Positions 29,709 to 40,607 of a stretch of DNA of 44,997 bases are shown piece by piece; within the stretch, counting starts at the first letter, position 1; each line of letters opens with the position of its first letter. Position numbers and translations under genes: made by a program. The DNA is from Coprobacter sp. GTDB lineage: Bacteria; Bacteroidota; Bacteroidia; Bacteroidales; Coprobacteraceae. Under the pieces are notes generated by a model. That model was not told the DNA's origin. It did not search any database and was given only the letters and a program-made list of their open reading frames with translations. The DNA lies in assembly GCA_022511245.1 (NCBI GenBank), contig JAFLRV010000002.1, positions 1 to 44,997 on the forward strand, in the 5' to 3' direction.

Positions 29709-30386
29709 TTACTCCGTCCGCTTTTTCCTGGACAGATACCGCTCCAATCCGTGTCGGCGGAGGTTGCACGCCGGACAATGGCCGCACCCCTCGCCGGGAA
29801 TGCCGTTGTAACAGGTAAGAGTCTCGTACCGCACCACATCGAAAACGCCCAGTTCGTCCGACAAAGCCCAGACACCCTCCTTATCCAGGCGCATCAACGG
29901 GGTATGTATCTCGAAAGAGGTGTCCATCGCCAGATTGAGGCTCACATTCAACGACCGGATGAAGGTGTCCCGGCAATCGGGATAGCCGCTGAAATCGGCT
30001 TGGGAAACTCCGGCCACCAAATGCCGGATGCCCCGCTGAAAGGCCAGTACGGCGGCAAAAGTGAGAAATATCATGTTGCGTCCCGGCACAAACGTATTGG
30101 GATAGCTGCCGGCGGGCTGTTCCTCGTCCATCTTCATCGCCGGATTGGTGAGCGCATTGTCGGTCAGCTGCGACAGCAGCGACAGGTCGAGCACCTCGAA
30201 CGGCACCTGCGCCCGTTCTGCAATGCGCCGGGCCACCTCCACCTCCAGAGCATGTTTCTGTCCGTACACAAAACTGACGGCCTGTACCGACTCGAACCGG
30301 GACAAAGCCCAGTAGAGACAAGTGGTCGAATCCTGTCCGCCCGAAAAACAGACCAATGCGGTCTCTTGCAGTTTCTTGTTCGTCAT
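29709..30386 (-). CDS. queC: 7-cyano-7-deazaguanine synthase QueC
   Basis: [20 protein letters not shown]-terminal zinc motif [27 protein letters not shown]. Confidence 0.95.
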   Translation of the reverse strand: MTNKKLQETALVCFSGGQDSTTCLYWALSRFESVQAVSFVYGQKHALEVEVARRIAERAQVPFEVLDLSLLSQLTDNALTNPAMKMDEEQPAGSYPNTFVPGRNMIFLTFAAVLAFQRGIRHLVAGVSQADFSGYPDCRDTFIRSLNVSLNLAMDTSFEIHTPLMRLDKEGVWALSDELGVFDVVRYETLTCYNGIPGEGCGHCPACNLRRHGLERYLSRKKRTE

Positions 30387-30398
30387 AAAGCAATCAAG

Positions 30399-30427
30399 TA
30401 AAAAAAGCGCATCTCCGGATGCGCTTT
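30399..30427 (-). terminator. Terminator between efp and queC
   Basis: GCGCATC-TCCG-GATGCGC with a T run in the minus direction. Confidence 0.7.
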
Positions 30428-30454
30428 CTTATTATTACAATTCGGTATCGTGAC

Positions 30455-31018
30455 TTATCTTACACGTCCTACATAAGTTCCTTCACGGGTATCGACCTCG
30501 ATAATTTCACCTTCGTTGATGAACAGCGGCACCCGCACGGTAGCACCCGTTTCCACCGTTGCCGGTTTCAGGGTGTTGGTGGCGGTATCGCCTTTGAGAC
30601 CCGGTTCGGTGTAGGTTACCTGCAACTGAACTTTTACCGGCAGTTCGGCATACAGGATGGTATCGGTAGAGGTATCGGACACGACTTCGGCCACCATTCC
30701 CTCTTTCAGAAAATCGACACCGGTAATCTGCTCCCGTGAAATGGGGTGCTGGTCGAAAGTTTCCTGATTCATGAAGATGTAATCTTCTCCCTCCTGATAC
30801 AGATACTGATAGGGACGGCGTTCCACACGCACGTCTTCCAGTTTTTCACCGATATTGAAACGACGTTCCAGCACATAACCGTCGACAACGTCTTTCAGTT
30901 TGGTACGCATAAACGTGTTTCCCTTTCCCGGTTTTACATGCAGGAAGTCGATGCAGAAATACAATTTGCCGTCCATGCGGATTGCAGTTCCGATTTTAAT
31001 GTCTTGAGCATTAATCAT
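30455..31018 (-). CDS. efp: Elongation factor P
   Basis: MINAQDIKIGTAIRMDGKLYFCIDFLHVKPGKGNTFMRTKLKDV. Confidence 0.96.
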   Translation of the reverse strand: MINAQDIKIGTAIRMDGKLYFCIDFLHVKPGKGNTFMRTKLKDVVDGYVLERRFNIGEKLEDVRVERRPYQYLYQEGEDYIFMNQETFDQHPISREQITGVDFLKEGMVAEVVSDTSTDTILYAELPVKVQLQVTYTEPGLKGDTATNTLKPATVETGATVRVPLFINEGEIIEVDTREGTYVGRVR

Positions 31019-31142
31019 AATTTCGTTGACTTAATGTGATTATTATTCAGAATTATACTTTAATCTCTGTTTTCTTCGATGACAAAAGTAATGTAAATCA
31101 AGAAAAAACCCAAAAAGAATCTGCAAAAAAATAAAGTATTGT

Positions 31143-31173
31143 TTTGTCTATTCAAAAAAAGTCTCTATTTTTG
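31143..31173 (+). promoter_or_regulatory. rpmH promoter
   Basis: TTTG-N19-TATTTTTG, exact Bacteroidetes consensus. Confidence 0.75.
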
Positions 31174-31212
31174 CAGTCCGAATTTCGAATAATAATGTAA
31201 ATAAATACGGCA

Positions 31213-31365
31213 ATGAAAAGAACATTTCAACCCTCAAACAGAAAGAGAAAAAACAAACATGGCTTCCGTTCGAGAATGGCTACCGCCAACGGTCGCAGAG
31301 TATTGGCCAGCCGTCGTGCCAAAGGCAGAAAGAAATTGACGGTTTCTGACGAATATCACGGATAA
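31213..31365 (+). CDS. rpmH: 50S ribosomal protein L34
   Basis: Translated by hand: [50 protein letters not shown]. Below the size cutoff of the ORF track. Confidence 0.97.
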   Translation: MKRTFQPSNRKRKNKHGFRSRMATANGRRVLASRRAKGRKKLTVSDEYHG

Positions 31366-31385
31366 GATATTTAAACAAGAGATAC

Positions 31386-31420
31386 AAAAAAGGTTCGGAT
31401 GACACATCCGGACCTTTTTT
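31386..31420. terminator. Bidirectional terminator between rpmH and the helicase gene
   Basis: AAAAAAGGTTCGGAT-N5-ATCCGGACCTTTTTT (one G-U). Confidence 0.8.
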
Positions 31421-31434
31421 GCTTATATCCGGTT

Positions 31435-34400
31435 TCAGACTTTCACGATTTTCGACAGCTCGACATACCAGATGTAACCGGTCACCGACGCATATCCCAT
31501 CTCCCGAATCAGCGAGACATAACGCTCTACCTGCCGGCAATAGGACTCCCGCTCCACTTTTCCGAACTTATAGTCGATAACGGTCACCTCACCGTCGGAA
31601 AGAACGACCCGGTCGGGCCGGTAAAAAAGTCCGTCGGGCCGCAGTATCTCGATTTCATTGAGCACCTGCACATCCGGTGCGAACCAGCGGCTCACTTCGG
31701 GAGCGGAAATCCAGGTCCGGATATGCGATACGGCCTCGTCGGCCTCACCGGAAGTCAGCTGTCCCGAAAGAACATAGGGCCTTACCGCTGCCGACAAATC
31801 TTCGGCGCTGCGAATCGTACTCAATATCTCGTGCATCAGTATCCCGTACCGGCGGATTTCCCGGTCTCCGAAAAAGCCTTTGCCGTACAGGCGCAGCTGC
31901 AACCGGTCCTTAAAATCGACCGAGCGGTAATCGGGCATGTTCCGCTCCCGGTCCGGTTCGGGAACAGCCTCCGCAGCCGGTGCCGGCGCCTGTCCCAGTT
32001 CAAATGTCAGGGACTCCTTGTCGTAATGCAGGCTCAAATCGATTAAATCCCGACCTTTTTCTCCGGCTGCGGTCTCTATCTCAGTGTCTGGAGAGGTGAC
32101 ACAATGATAAATCAACGACGATATGGTCGATATCTTTTTCTTTTCCGGATTTTTCGACTTGGGCATAATCAGAATCAGCTCCTCTTCGGCCCGGGTGAAA
32201 GCGACATAGGCCAGATTCAGATTGTCGATATACGAATGTATCTTTTCGTGGAAATAGTCCGTTGCATAAATGGATTGCGCCAAAGTCTCCTTGTAACGCA
32301 CCGGCACCAACGGCAACCAGTCAAAAGGCGGTTCTCCGGGACGGCACCACAAAATATGGGATTTAAAGCGGGTATCAACGTCCAGTTTCCAGTCACAGAA
32401 GGGAATAATGACGGTCTTGAATTCCAGCCCTTTGGACTGGTGTATCGTCATGATGCGTATGGCATTCTGGGAGGCCGGAGTCGATATGGTTTTGTTCTTT
32501 CCCCGCTCGTCCCACCACTGCAAAAACGAGGTCAAATCGGACGAATAACGGCTCGTGTACGAAAGCACCATATCCTGAAAGGCCTGTATATACACCTGGC
32601 TGCTCTTGTCGGAGGACGGAAAATATTCGATAATCTTCTCGCACATCTCAAACAGGGAACGGCTCCTCAACGCATCGAAAACAGCATCGATACCCATCGG
32701 GCCGGACAGCACATCCTCCTCCGGTCCGGAGAAACAGCACCGGAGCGCTTCCGACGGATTCTCCTTCCGCTGAAAAGCTGCATATTCATATACGGCCTGC
32801 GCACGGGCAATGGCGGAACCCGGATTCTGCAAATAGCGCAATATGCTGATTATCAATCTTACAACAGGAGCATTGCCCAAGCACAACGCCTCGTCAGAAA
32901 TCACATCGAAACGGTAACGGGGGTCGGTATTCTCCTTTTTGCAGGCCAGCAGCTTATCGGCTATCATCCGGCCATCCTCGTTCGTCCGCACCAAAAAGGC
33001 AATATCCCGCAACTGCACGCCCCGATCCTGCAACTGCCGGAGAATATCGGGGAGGTCATCAAGCACCTCTTCTTTCCAAGAATCCGAATCTTCTTTAAAC
33101 AAGAGACGGATATGGCCGGACTCCGGACAACGGCCCGGAGCGACATGCTGGTTAATATCGGCATAAACGTCCGTAATCTTCCGGTCGAAACCGTTTTCGA
33201 CACTCACCCCGGCCGAACGGGCCAAAGAGGTGTTCATCTGCTCCTGCAGCACCTTCGCCGCCCGCTGGAACAGGGCATTGTTGAAATCGATAATCAAAGA
33301 GGCACTGCGCCAGTTGGTATTCAGCCGCACATGCTGCAGCTGCTGTGCATCGAATGACCGTTGCAGACCGCTGTGCAACAGATTCCAGTCGGAATTGCGC
33401 CAGCGGTAAATACTCTGCTTGACATCCCCCACGATGAAACTGCGATGGCCCCGGTCGAGACTCTCCTCGAAGAGCGGTCTGAAATTGTCCCACTGCATAC
33501 TCGAAGTGTCCTGGAACTCATCAATCATCAGGTGGTCGATGCGGCTGCCTATCTTTTCATAGACAAACGGGGTATCGCTTCCGTCGATAATCCGGTGGAG
33601 CAGTTCGGTGGTATCGGAAAGCAGCAGCAGATTGTGTTCCTGCTCATAGGCCTTTACATTCCGGTCGATATCGCTCAATATGCCCAGCGTATAAAAATCA
33701 CGGGAGGTCTCTACGGCCGCCAGATAACGGGGATAACGCCGGCTGAATAAATCGACGGCCTCTTCCACACAGCAGTTCAGACCGCCCTCATAGACGGCTT
33801 TGATATCTTCCACCAGCTTCGAAGATGCTTTTTTTGTGTACCATTCCGACAGATTCCCGGCCAAGCCGCGAAAAGTTGCTGTCGGCAGTTTCACCTCCCC
33901 CGATGCCCATTTCGAAAAATGGGAAAAAGAAGTATCCCCATTTTTAAAATCGGACATCTGCAGGCCGAAACGGGCTATCAGCTGTTCCCCTTTCCGGCCC
34001 AGCTCCTGCAAATCGTGTTCGAAATCCCGCTGAATCTGCCGCAAATCTTTTTTGTAAGCATCCATAAACGCCTTGTCGGCCGTCAGTTTCAACAGCTCCC
34101 GACTACTCTGCCTATAAGATTCCTTAAATATCTCGTCCGAAAGGGTTTTTATATTTTTGCGGATGTCCCAGCTCTCGGCATTCTCTACCTTCTCCTCCGA
34201 AAACTTCAACAGCCAGTCGAGCAGTTCCCGGCTGGAAACATCCTCCAGCCCGAACAGCATCCGGTCGATGGCCTCCGACAGCACATGGGTGTTGTCTATC
34301 TCCAGATTATAACCGCCCTGCAACCCGATTTCCCGTGTAAACGCACGGGTAGTCTGCTGGAAAAAACGGTCGATGGTATCCACGTTGAACGACGAGAAAT

Positions 34401-34695
34401 CGTGGAGCAGCGAAAAGAGAATCTCCTGCGCCCGCCGCTGCAAATCGGAGGCGTTGAGCCGGAGTTTCGCCGTAAGGTCATCGAAATATTTCGACCGCCG
34501 GACATCGTGCGACAGCACAAACAGTTCCTGCACGATACGCTGTTTCATTTCGCCGGTCGCCTTATTGGTGAACGTAACGGCCAGAATACGGCGGTAGGCC
34601 TCTTTCTCCGAAGAAGAAAAAAGCAGTCTCAAATATTCCAGCGCCAGATTGTATGTCTTGCCCGAACCGGCTGAGGCTTTGTAAATCTTCAACAT
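31435..34695 (-). CDS. UvrD-family helicase with C-terminal PD-(D/E)XK nuclease (AddA/RecB-like)
   Basis: KIYKASAGSGKTYNLALEYLRLL (Walker A); MIDEFQDTSSMQWDNF; IMTIHQSKGLEFKTVIIPF; C-terminal RPDRVVL...VIDYKFG...Y..QVERY. Confidence 0.92.
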   Translation of the reverse strand: MLKIYKASAGSGKTYNLALEYLRLLFSSSEKEAYRRILAVTFTNKATGEMKQRIVQELFVLSHDVRRSKYFDDLTAKLRLNASDLQRRAQEILFSLLHDFSSFNVDTIDRFFQQTTRAFTREIGLQGGYNLEIDNTHVLSEAIDRMLFGLEDVSSRELLDWLLKFSEEKVENAESWDIRKNIKTLSDEIFKESYRQSSRELLKLTADKAFMDAYKKDLRQIQRDFEHDLQELGRKGEQLIARFGLQMSDFKNGDTSFSHFSKWASGEVKLPTATFRGLAGNLSEWYTKKASSKLVEDIKAVYEGGLNCCVEEAVDLFSRRYPRYLAAVETSRDFYTLGILSDIDRNVKAYEQEHNLLLLSDTTELLHRIIDGSDTPFVYEKIGSRIDHLMIDEFQDTSSMQWDNFRPLFEESLDRGHRSFIVGDVKQSIYRWRNSDWNLLHSGLQRSFDAQQLQHVRLNTNWRSASLIIDFNNALFQRAAKVLQEQMNTSLARSAGVSVENGFDRKITDVYADINQHVAPGRCPESGHIRLLFKEDSDSWKEEVLDDLPDILRQLQDRGVQLRDIAFLVRTNEDGRMIADKLLACKKENTDPRYRFDVISDEALCLGNAPVVRLIISILRYLQNPGSAIARAQAVYEYAAFQRKENPSEALRCCFSGPEEDVLSGPMGIDAVFDALRSRSLFEMCEKIIEYFPSSDKSSQVYIQAFQDMVLSYTSRYSSDLTSFLQWWDERGKNKTISTPASQNAIRIMTIHQSKGLEFKTVIIPFCDWKLDVDTRFKSHILWCRPGEPPFDWLPLVPVRYKETLAQSIYATDYFHEKIHSYIDNLNLAYVAFTRAEEELILIMPKSKNPEKKKISTISSLIYHCVTSPDTEIETAAGEKGRDLIDLSLHYDKESLTFELGQAPAPAAEAVPEPDRERNMPDYRSVDFKDRLQLRLYGKGFFGDREIRRYGILMHEILSTIRSAEDLSAAVRPYVLSGQLTSGEADEAVSHIRTWISAPEVSRWFAPDVQVLNEIEILRPDGLFYRPDRVVLSDGEVTVIDYKFGKVERESYCRQVERYVSLIREMGYASVTGYIWYVELSKIVKV

Positions 34696-34720
34696 AATTC
34701 CGAATCCCTTTCCTTCCCGG

Positions 34721-35065
34721 TTAAACGATACGCACTTTATATTTCGCCTTCGTCAGCACCTCCTCCACCTGTTTCCGGAAATCGCCCTGTATCAGGATTT
34801 CGCCCCCTTTGGCCGAACCGCCCACACCGCACCGGGTCTTCAGCATGCGGGCCAGCTCCTTCAAATCGGATTCGGCTCCGACAAACCCCGTTATCAACGT
34901 GACCGATTTACCGTTCCGGTGCCGCTTGTCGAGCGTTATCCTCAACTGCTGCTGCTCCGGAGGAAGGGTAACAGTCTCTTCCTCCCCGTCGTGTTCGTAA
35001 CAAAAATCGGGATTGGTCGAATAGACGATATTCAATCGCTCTTTCCAGTCGTTGTTTTTAGCCAT
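34721..35065 (-). CDS. SUI1/eIF1-family translation initiation factor (YciH-like)
   Basis: LRITLDKRHRNGKSVTLITGFVGAESDLKELARMLKTRCGVGGSAKGGEILIQGDFRKQVEEVL. Confidence 0.93.
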   Translation of the reverse strand: MAKNNDWKERLNIVYSTNPDFCYEHDGEEETVTLPPEQQQLRITLDKRHRNGKSVTLITGFVGAESDLKELARMLKTRCGVGGSAKGGEILIQGDFRKQVEEVLTKAKYKVRIV

Positions 35066-35237
35066 GCGTTCACTCTATTGACACCGAAACATTCTGTCGT
35101 CGGCGATAATCCATATATTTGCCTTCAAATTTAATACAGATAAAGATGGTTACCAAAAAAACTCCGATTAAAAAAAATGATTACTTTTGTAGTAACCGGG
35201 AACAACCCGTTTTTAGTCACTTTTTCACCCGAAAAGA

Positions 35238-35852
35238 ATGAAAATTATCGCTGTCGGCTGGAATTATCGCCAGCACAATAAAGAGATGAATCGAGCGTTA
35301 TTACCAAAAGAGCCCGTTATCTTTATCAAACCGGATTCGGCTCTTTTAAAAGACGGCAAACCGTTTTTCCTCCCCGATTTCTCGGAGAGAATCGAATACG
35401 AGACAGAACTGGTGTTCCGCATTTCCCGGCTGGGGAAAAATATCGCCCCCCGATTCGCTCACCGGTACTATGACGCCGTTACGGTGGGCATCGATTTCAC
35501 GGCACGGGACCTGCAGGCCAGACTGAGAGCGAACGGAGAACCTTGGGAAATCTCCAAAGGATTCGACTCATCGGCCGTTATCGGGACATTCATCGAAAAA
35601 GAAAAAATCGCAGACACGGCCCGGCTGCCTTTCTCGCTTTCGATTAACGGCCAGACCGTACAAGAGGGGAACAGTGAAGATATGATATTCGGCATCGACG
35701 AGATTATCGCTTACGTCAGCCGGTTCTGCACGCTCAAAATCGGAGACCTGATTTATACAGGAACGCCCGCAGGTGTAGGCCCCGTAACGATAAACGACCG
35801 GCTGGAAGGATATCTGAACGGCGAAAAAGTCCTCGATTTTTATGTAAAATAA
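35238..35852 (+). CDS. Fumarylacetoacetate hydrolase family protein
   Basis: IIAVGWNYRQHNKEMN; FIKPDSALL; YETELVFRI; DFTARDLQ; GTPAGVGP. Confidence 0.93.
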   Translation: MKIIAVGWNYRQHNKEMNRALLPKEPVIFIKPDSALLKDGKPFFLPDFSERIEYETELVFRISRLGKNIAPRFAHRYYDAVTVGIDFTARDLQARLRANGEPWEISKGFDSSAVIGTFIEKEKIADTARLPFSLSINGQTVQEGNSEDMIFGIDEIIAYVSRFCTLKIGDLIYTGTPAGVGPVTINDRLEGYLNGEKVLDFYVK

Positions 35853-35867
35853 AACAGAAAAACAACT

Positions 35868-38800
35868 ATGCGGCATCGCACTCTCTTCAACCCGGCATTA
35901 TCGCTCCTCCTGCTGCTTACCCTCTTTGCGGCAGGACACCTGTCTGTTCAGGCAGCCACCGGAGAAGCCGCCTATACCCGCCATTCGAAACTGGAGTCGG
36001 GGCTATGGGTAAGAGTGAGCGTACCCGACAACGGCATATATCAGATTTCATACGACGATTTGCGGAAATGGGGATTTTCAGACCCCGCCAAAGTAAAAGT
36101 TCACGGCTACGGCGGTAAAATGCTGTCCGAAGACTTTTCGGCACCCTATACCGACGACCTGCCCGAAATACCGGTGTACCACCACAACGGCCGCATCCTG
36201 TTCTATGCACAAGGCATCGTCTCGTGGAAATACGATGCAGCCAAACAAATGTTCGTCCACGAACGGCACGCCTATTCGGTCGCCGGGCACTATTTCCTCA
36301 CCCAGAACGATGACGAACCGGTCACTTTCGAACCGGACAATACCCCCGACAATGCAGCACTGACGCCCGTTACGGTATTCGACGATTACGCCCTGTACGA
36401 AACCGAATCGGTCAATCTGGGGAAAACCGGACGTGTATTTTACGGCGAAGATTTCCGCTATACCACCCAACGCACCTTTTCCTTCGACATTCCCGGCATG
36501 ACCGAAGAAACCCGGACGGTACGGATGCAAGTCGATTTCGCCGCCAAAGCAACCAGCACCAGCCAGCTGACCCTCCTACACAACGGGAGCCAGATTAACC
36601 GTTACACCATCAAAGCCATAACCAGCAAAAACGACCTCTCCTATAAAAACGCCGAACTGCTCTCGACCGATGACGAGTGGGAAAGCGACCTGTCGGCGAC
36701 CGACAAAATTACCCTCGACTACAAAGGCACCGACGTCCGCAACGCCAACCTCGACTTCATCCGGCTCACCTTCAGACGGCAGTTGCAACTGTACGGCAAC
36801 AAAGTGCAGTTCCGGAACATCGAGGCACAGTCCCGGCCGATGCGGTATGCCATCAACACTGCCGCACCGCTCCAGATCTGGGATATTACCGACCCGGTAC
36901 ATCCCCGTACGATACCGGCCAAATCACAAAACGGGAAATACAGTTTCACCGCCAGAGAGACGGGACTGAAAGAGTACATCGCCTTCAATCCGGGCGGCAC
37001 ATTCCCGTCGGTCACATTCGTCGAAACCGTCGCCAACCAGAACCTGCACGGCTGGGAGAGAGCCGACCTGACGATACTCGTCCCCCCTGCGCTGGCCGGC
37101 GAAGCCGAACGGCTGGCCCGCCACCACGAATCGAAAGACAACCTCTCCTGCCGGATTGTCTTTCCCCAGCAGATATACAACGAGTTCTCCTCCGGAACCC
37201 CCGACGCCACAGCCATACGGCGCTTTATGAAAATGTTCTACGACCGGGCCGGCGACGATGAGTCGCAACGTCCCCGCTACCTCCTCCTCTTCGGAGACGG
37301 GACATACGACAACCGTCTCATTTCCAGCGAATGGAGCAACTTCAAGGACAATTTTATCATTTCGTACCAGTCGGTCAGCGGACTGAACGAAAGAAACTCT
37401 TACGTCTCCGACGACTATTTCGGATTCCTCGATGACCACGAAGGCGTAAACCTCGCCAGCGACCAGCTGGACATCGGAATCGGCCGGTTCCCGGTCCGTA
37501 CCCTCGACGAGGCGCAAATCGCCGTCGACAAAGTAATCGCATATGCCAACAGCACCGATTTCGGCATATGGAAAAACAACCTCTGTTTCGTCGCCGACGA
37601 CGGCAACGCCTCCCAGCACATGATTACCTCCAACAAGCTGACCGACCTGATTGAAACCAATCAGCCCGAATTTTACTGCAACAAGATATACATCGATGCG
37701 TTCAACAAAGTCACCTCCACATCGGGGTCGACCTATCCGGACGCCAAAAAGAAATTCTTCGACCTGCTCGACGACGGCCTGCTGCTGGTCAATTACTGCG
37801 GACACGGAAGCACCAAAGGCTGGACCGCCGAGAAAATACTGGAATTGAACGATATCCAGAAAATGTACCTCAAACGGCTGCCGTTGTTCATTACAGCCAC
37901 CTGCGACTTCAGCCGGTTCGACGACATCGCCTACTCCGGCGGAGAATACATGTTTCTCAACCCCAAAGGAGGGGCGATAGCCATGTTCACCACGACCCGT
38001 GTCGTCGAATCCTACGGCAACGAACTGATGAACATCGGGCTCATCTCCCACCTCTTCGACCGGGACGGGAACGGAGAACGGCTGCGCATGGGCGACATCA
38101 TGAAACTGGCCAAACGAAGCATTACCGGCAGCAACGAGAACAAGCTGAACTTCGTCCTGCTGGGCGACCCCGCCCTGCAACTGGCCTACCCCGAACACAA
38201 ACTGGTAGTCACCGAGATAGACGGCCAGCCGGTCGACGACACCTCCGCATCGGACATCCAGTTCAAAGCACGGGCTATGGTTGAGGTCAAAGGTGAAATC
38301 CGGCACTTCGGGAACAACGAAAAAATGACCGGCTACAACGGCATCATCTACCCCCGTCTCTACGATTCACAGACCACCGTGACGACACACGGAAACGGGA
38401 CCGACGGCTCCGATATGACCGGAACACCCTATACGTTCAAGGAACGCACCAATCTGCTGTACACCTCCAAAGAGTACATCACCGACGGAGAATTCTCTTT
38501 CCGGTTCAAAATGCCTAAAGAGCTGAACTACTCCAACGAAGCGGGATACCTGAATCTGTATGCCGGTTCGGTCGAAGACGGAGAGGCGTTCGGAGCCTGT
38601 TCGCATTTCATTATCGGAGGGTCTGACAACACGGCAGCCGAAGACCACGAAGGCCCCGTTATCCATACCATGTATCTCAACACCTCCGGCTTCAAGGACG
38701 GCGACACCGTCAACGAAAATCCCGTGTTCTTCGCAGAAGTGGAAGACCCGTCGGGCATCAACCTGTCCGGCATCGGGATGGGGCACAACATGACAATCAA

Positions 38801-39311
38801 CATCGACGACTCGGAATACACCGAATATGTACTGAACAGCTATTTCGACCCCGAACCCGGCGTGTACGGGAAAGGAAACGTCATGTTCGAAATTCCCGCA
38901 CTGCCCGACGGAGAGCACCTCCTCACCTTCAAGATATGGGATACCGAAGGAAACTCTTCGGAAAAGACGCTGACCTTCATCTCCCGGAAAGGGATGAAAC
39001 CGCACATCTTCGAAATGTACGTCGATAAAAACCCCGTGCGGGACGTCGCCCGGTTCTATATCCGGCACGACCGGCCCAACACCAACATGTACGTATCCAT
39101 GTACATCTACAACCTGTTCGGCGAACAGGTGTGGACATTCAAGGACGAAGGAAAATCGGACATGTGGACCTCTCCCGTCATTCAGTGGAACCTGACCGAC
39201 AACGCCGGACGGCGTGTCAATCCGGGAGTGTACGTCTACAAAGCGATGATATCGACCGACGACGAACACGAAGCCACCCAAGCAAAAAAAATAATCGTAC
39301 TGGGGCAATAA
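35868..39311 (+). CDS. porU: Type IX secretion system sortase PorU (C25 gingipain-like)
   Basis: LLLFGDGTYDNR; LLVNYCGHGSTKGWTAEKIL; PLFITATCDFSRFDD; followed by porV. Confidence 0.93.
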   Translation: MRHRTLFNPALSLLLLLTLFAAGHLSVQAATGEAAYTRHSKLESGLWVRVSVPDNGIYQISYDDLRKWGFSDPAKVKVHGYGGKMLSEDFSAPYTDDLPEIPVYHHNGRILFYAQGIVSWKYDAAKQMFVHERHAYSVAGHYFLTQNDDEPVTFEPDNTPDNAALTPVTVFDDYALYETESVNLGKTGRVFYGEDFRYTTQRTFSFDIPGMTEETRTVRMQVDFAAKATSTSQLTLLHNGSQINRYTIKAITSKNDLSYKNAELLSTDDEWESDLSATDKITLDYKGTDVRNANLDFIRLTFRRQLQLYGNKVQFRNIEAQSRPMRYAINTAAPLQIWDITDPVHPRTIPAKSQNGKYSFTARETGLKEYIAFNPGGTFPSVTFVETVANQNLHGWERADLTILVPPALAGEAERLARHHESKDNLSCRIVFPQQIYNEFSSGTPDATAIRRFMKMFYDRAGDDESQRPRYLLLFGDGTYDNRLISSEWSNFKDNFIISYQSVSGLNERNSYVSDDYFGFLDDHEGVNLASDQLDIGIGRFPVRTLDEAQIAVDKVIAYANSTDFGIWKNNLCFVADDGNASQHMITSNKLTDLIETNQPEFYCNKIYIDAFNKVTSTSGSTYPDAKKKFFDLLDDGLLLVNYCGHGSTKGWTAEKILELNDIQKMYLKRLPLFITATCDFSRFDDIAYSGGEYMFLNPKGGAIAMFTTTRVVESYGNELMNIGLISHLFDRDGNGERLRMGDIMKLAKRSITGSNENKLNFVLLGDPALQLAYPEHKLVVTEIDGQPVDDTSASDIQFKARAMVEVKGEIRHFGNNEKMTGYNGIIYPRLYDSQTTVTTHGNGTDGSDMTGTPYTFKERTNLLYTSKEYITDGEFSFRFKMPKELNYSNEAGYLNLYAGSVEDGEAFGACSHFIIGGSDNTAAEDHEGPVIHTMYLNTSGFKDGDTVNENPVFFAEVEDPSGINLSGIGMGHNMTINIDDSEYTEYVLNSYFDPEPGVYGKGNVMFEIPALPDGEHLLTFKIWDTEGNSSEKTLTFISRKGMKPHIFEMYVDKNPVRDVARFYIRHDRPNTNMYVSMYIYNLFGEQVWTFKDEGKSDMWTSPVIQWNLTDNAGRRVNPGVYVYKAMISTDDEHEATQAKKIIVLGQ

Positions 39312-39377
39312 TTCGAAAATTTATCTGTTCTATATTATACCGGCCCCACCTTAAAAAAGGCTGATTAAAAACGATAT

Positions 39378-40592
39378 ATGAAACCGATACGAAAACATAT
39401 CATAGCGACGGCAGCGATGCTTTGCGGAATCATCGCTGCCTCGAACGCTCAAAACAGCGCAACGGCAAAGAACGAGTTCAACCCCATTACCACCGGCGTG
39501 ATGACGCTGGGAATCAACCCCGACGCCAGAGGGGGCGGTATGGGAGACTTGGGCGCCGCCACCGACCCCGATGTCAACTCCCAATACTGGAATCCGGCCA
39601 AATACGCCTTCGCTTACAGCAGTGCCGGCGTAGCCCTCTCCTACACCCCCTGGTTGCGCAAACTGGTCAACGACATCAACCTGGCCTATCTCGCCGGATA
39701 CTGGAAATTCGGGAACAACGACCTGCAGGCACTCAGCGCATCGCTGCGCTATTTCTCGCTGGGCTCCATCAACATTACCGATGACGGCGGCAATACCATC
39801 AATTCCATCAACCCCTATGAAATGGCGGCCGATATCGGGTACTCCCGCAAACTCTCCCAAAGCTTTTCGATGGGCGTCGTATTCCGGTTCATCTACTCCG
39901 ATCTCGGCTACAACATGGGGAACGACGGAAGCGCATCCGACGCCAAAGGAGGCGCCGCCTTTGCGGCCGACATTGCCGGCTACCAGACCCTCTACCCCAT
40001 TATCGGCCGCAGCGAATGCCAGTGGTCGTGGGGATTCAACATCTCCAACATCGGCTCCAAAGTCTCTTACGACGGCGGCAATACCAGCGCATTTCTGCCC
40101 ACCAACCTCCGGCTGGGAACCTCTTTCCTGTTCCCGCTGGCCGACTACAACACGCTGTCGCTCAACCTCGACGTCAATAAACTGCTGGTTCCGGCCAAAC
40201 CCCGCCGGGAAGACTACGACGACATCGACGCCTACAACACCGCCGAAGACAAATACGAAAGCATGTCACCCATAACCGGCATCTTCAAATCGTTTGCCGA
40301 TGCGCCCGGAGGATTCAAGGAAGAAATGAGAGAAATCAACTTCTCGGTAGGAGCCGAATACTCCTACAACCAGCAATTCTTCCTGCGCGCCGGATATTAC
40401 AACGAAAACAAATACAAAGGCAACCGTAAATTTTTCACCTTCGGCGCCGGATTTGCGCTGAATGTGTTCCGGCTCGATGCCGCCTACGTTCTGGCAGCAG
40501 CACAAAGCAGCCCGCTCGACCAGACCCTGCGGTTCAGCCTCGCATTCGACATGGACGGCATCCGGGACCTCGTCGGCCGCCGCAGAAGATAA
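39378..40592 (+). CDS. porV: Type IX secretion system outer-membrane protein PorV (LptO)
   Basis: FNPITTGVMTLGINPDARGGGMGDLGAATDPDVNSQYWNPAKYAF; FadL-like; downstream of porU. Confidence 0.94.
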   Translation: MKPIRKHIIATAAMLCGIIAASNAQNSATAKNEFNPITTGVMTLGINPDARGGGMGDLGAATDPDVNSQYWNPAKYAFAYSSAGVALSYTPWLRKLVNDINLAYLAGYWKFGNNDLQALSASLRYFSLGSINITDDGGNTINSINPYEMAADIGYSRKLSQSFSMGVVFRFIYSDLGYNMGNDGSASDAKGGAAFAADIAGYQTLYPIIGRSECQWSWGFNISNIGSKVSYDGGNTSAFLPTNLRLGTSFLFPLADYNTLSLNLDVNKLLVPAKPRREDYDDIDAYNTAEDKYESMSPITGIFKSFADAPGGFKEEMREINFSVGAEYSYNQQFFLRAGYYNENKYKGNRKFFTFGAGFALNVFRLDAAYVLAAAQSSPLDQTLRFSLAFDMDGIRDLVGRRRR

Positions 40593-40607
40593 ACACCCCG
40601 TTGACAG

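Noticed and set aside
31435-34695. AddA-like gene without adjacent AddB as a novel system
   Set aside because: The partner may be encoded elsewhere; absence within this window is not evidence of novelty.
36924-38306. 460-aa minus-strand ORF
   Set aside because: Antisense to porU, which has clear C25 catalytic motifs.
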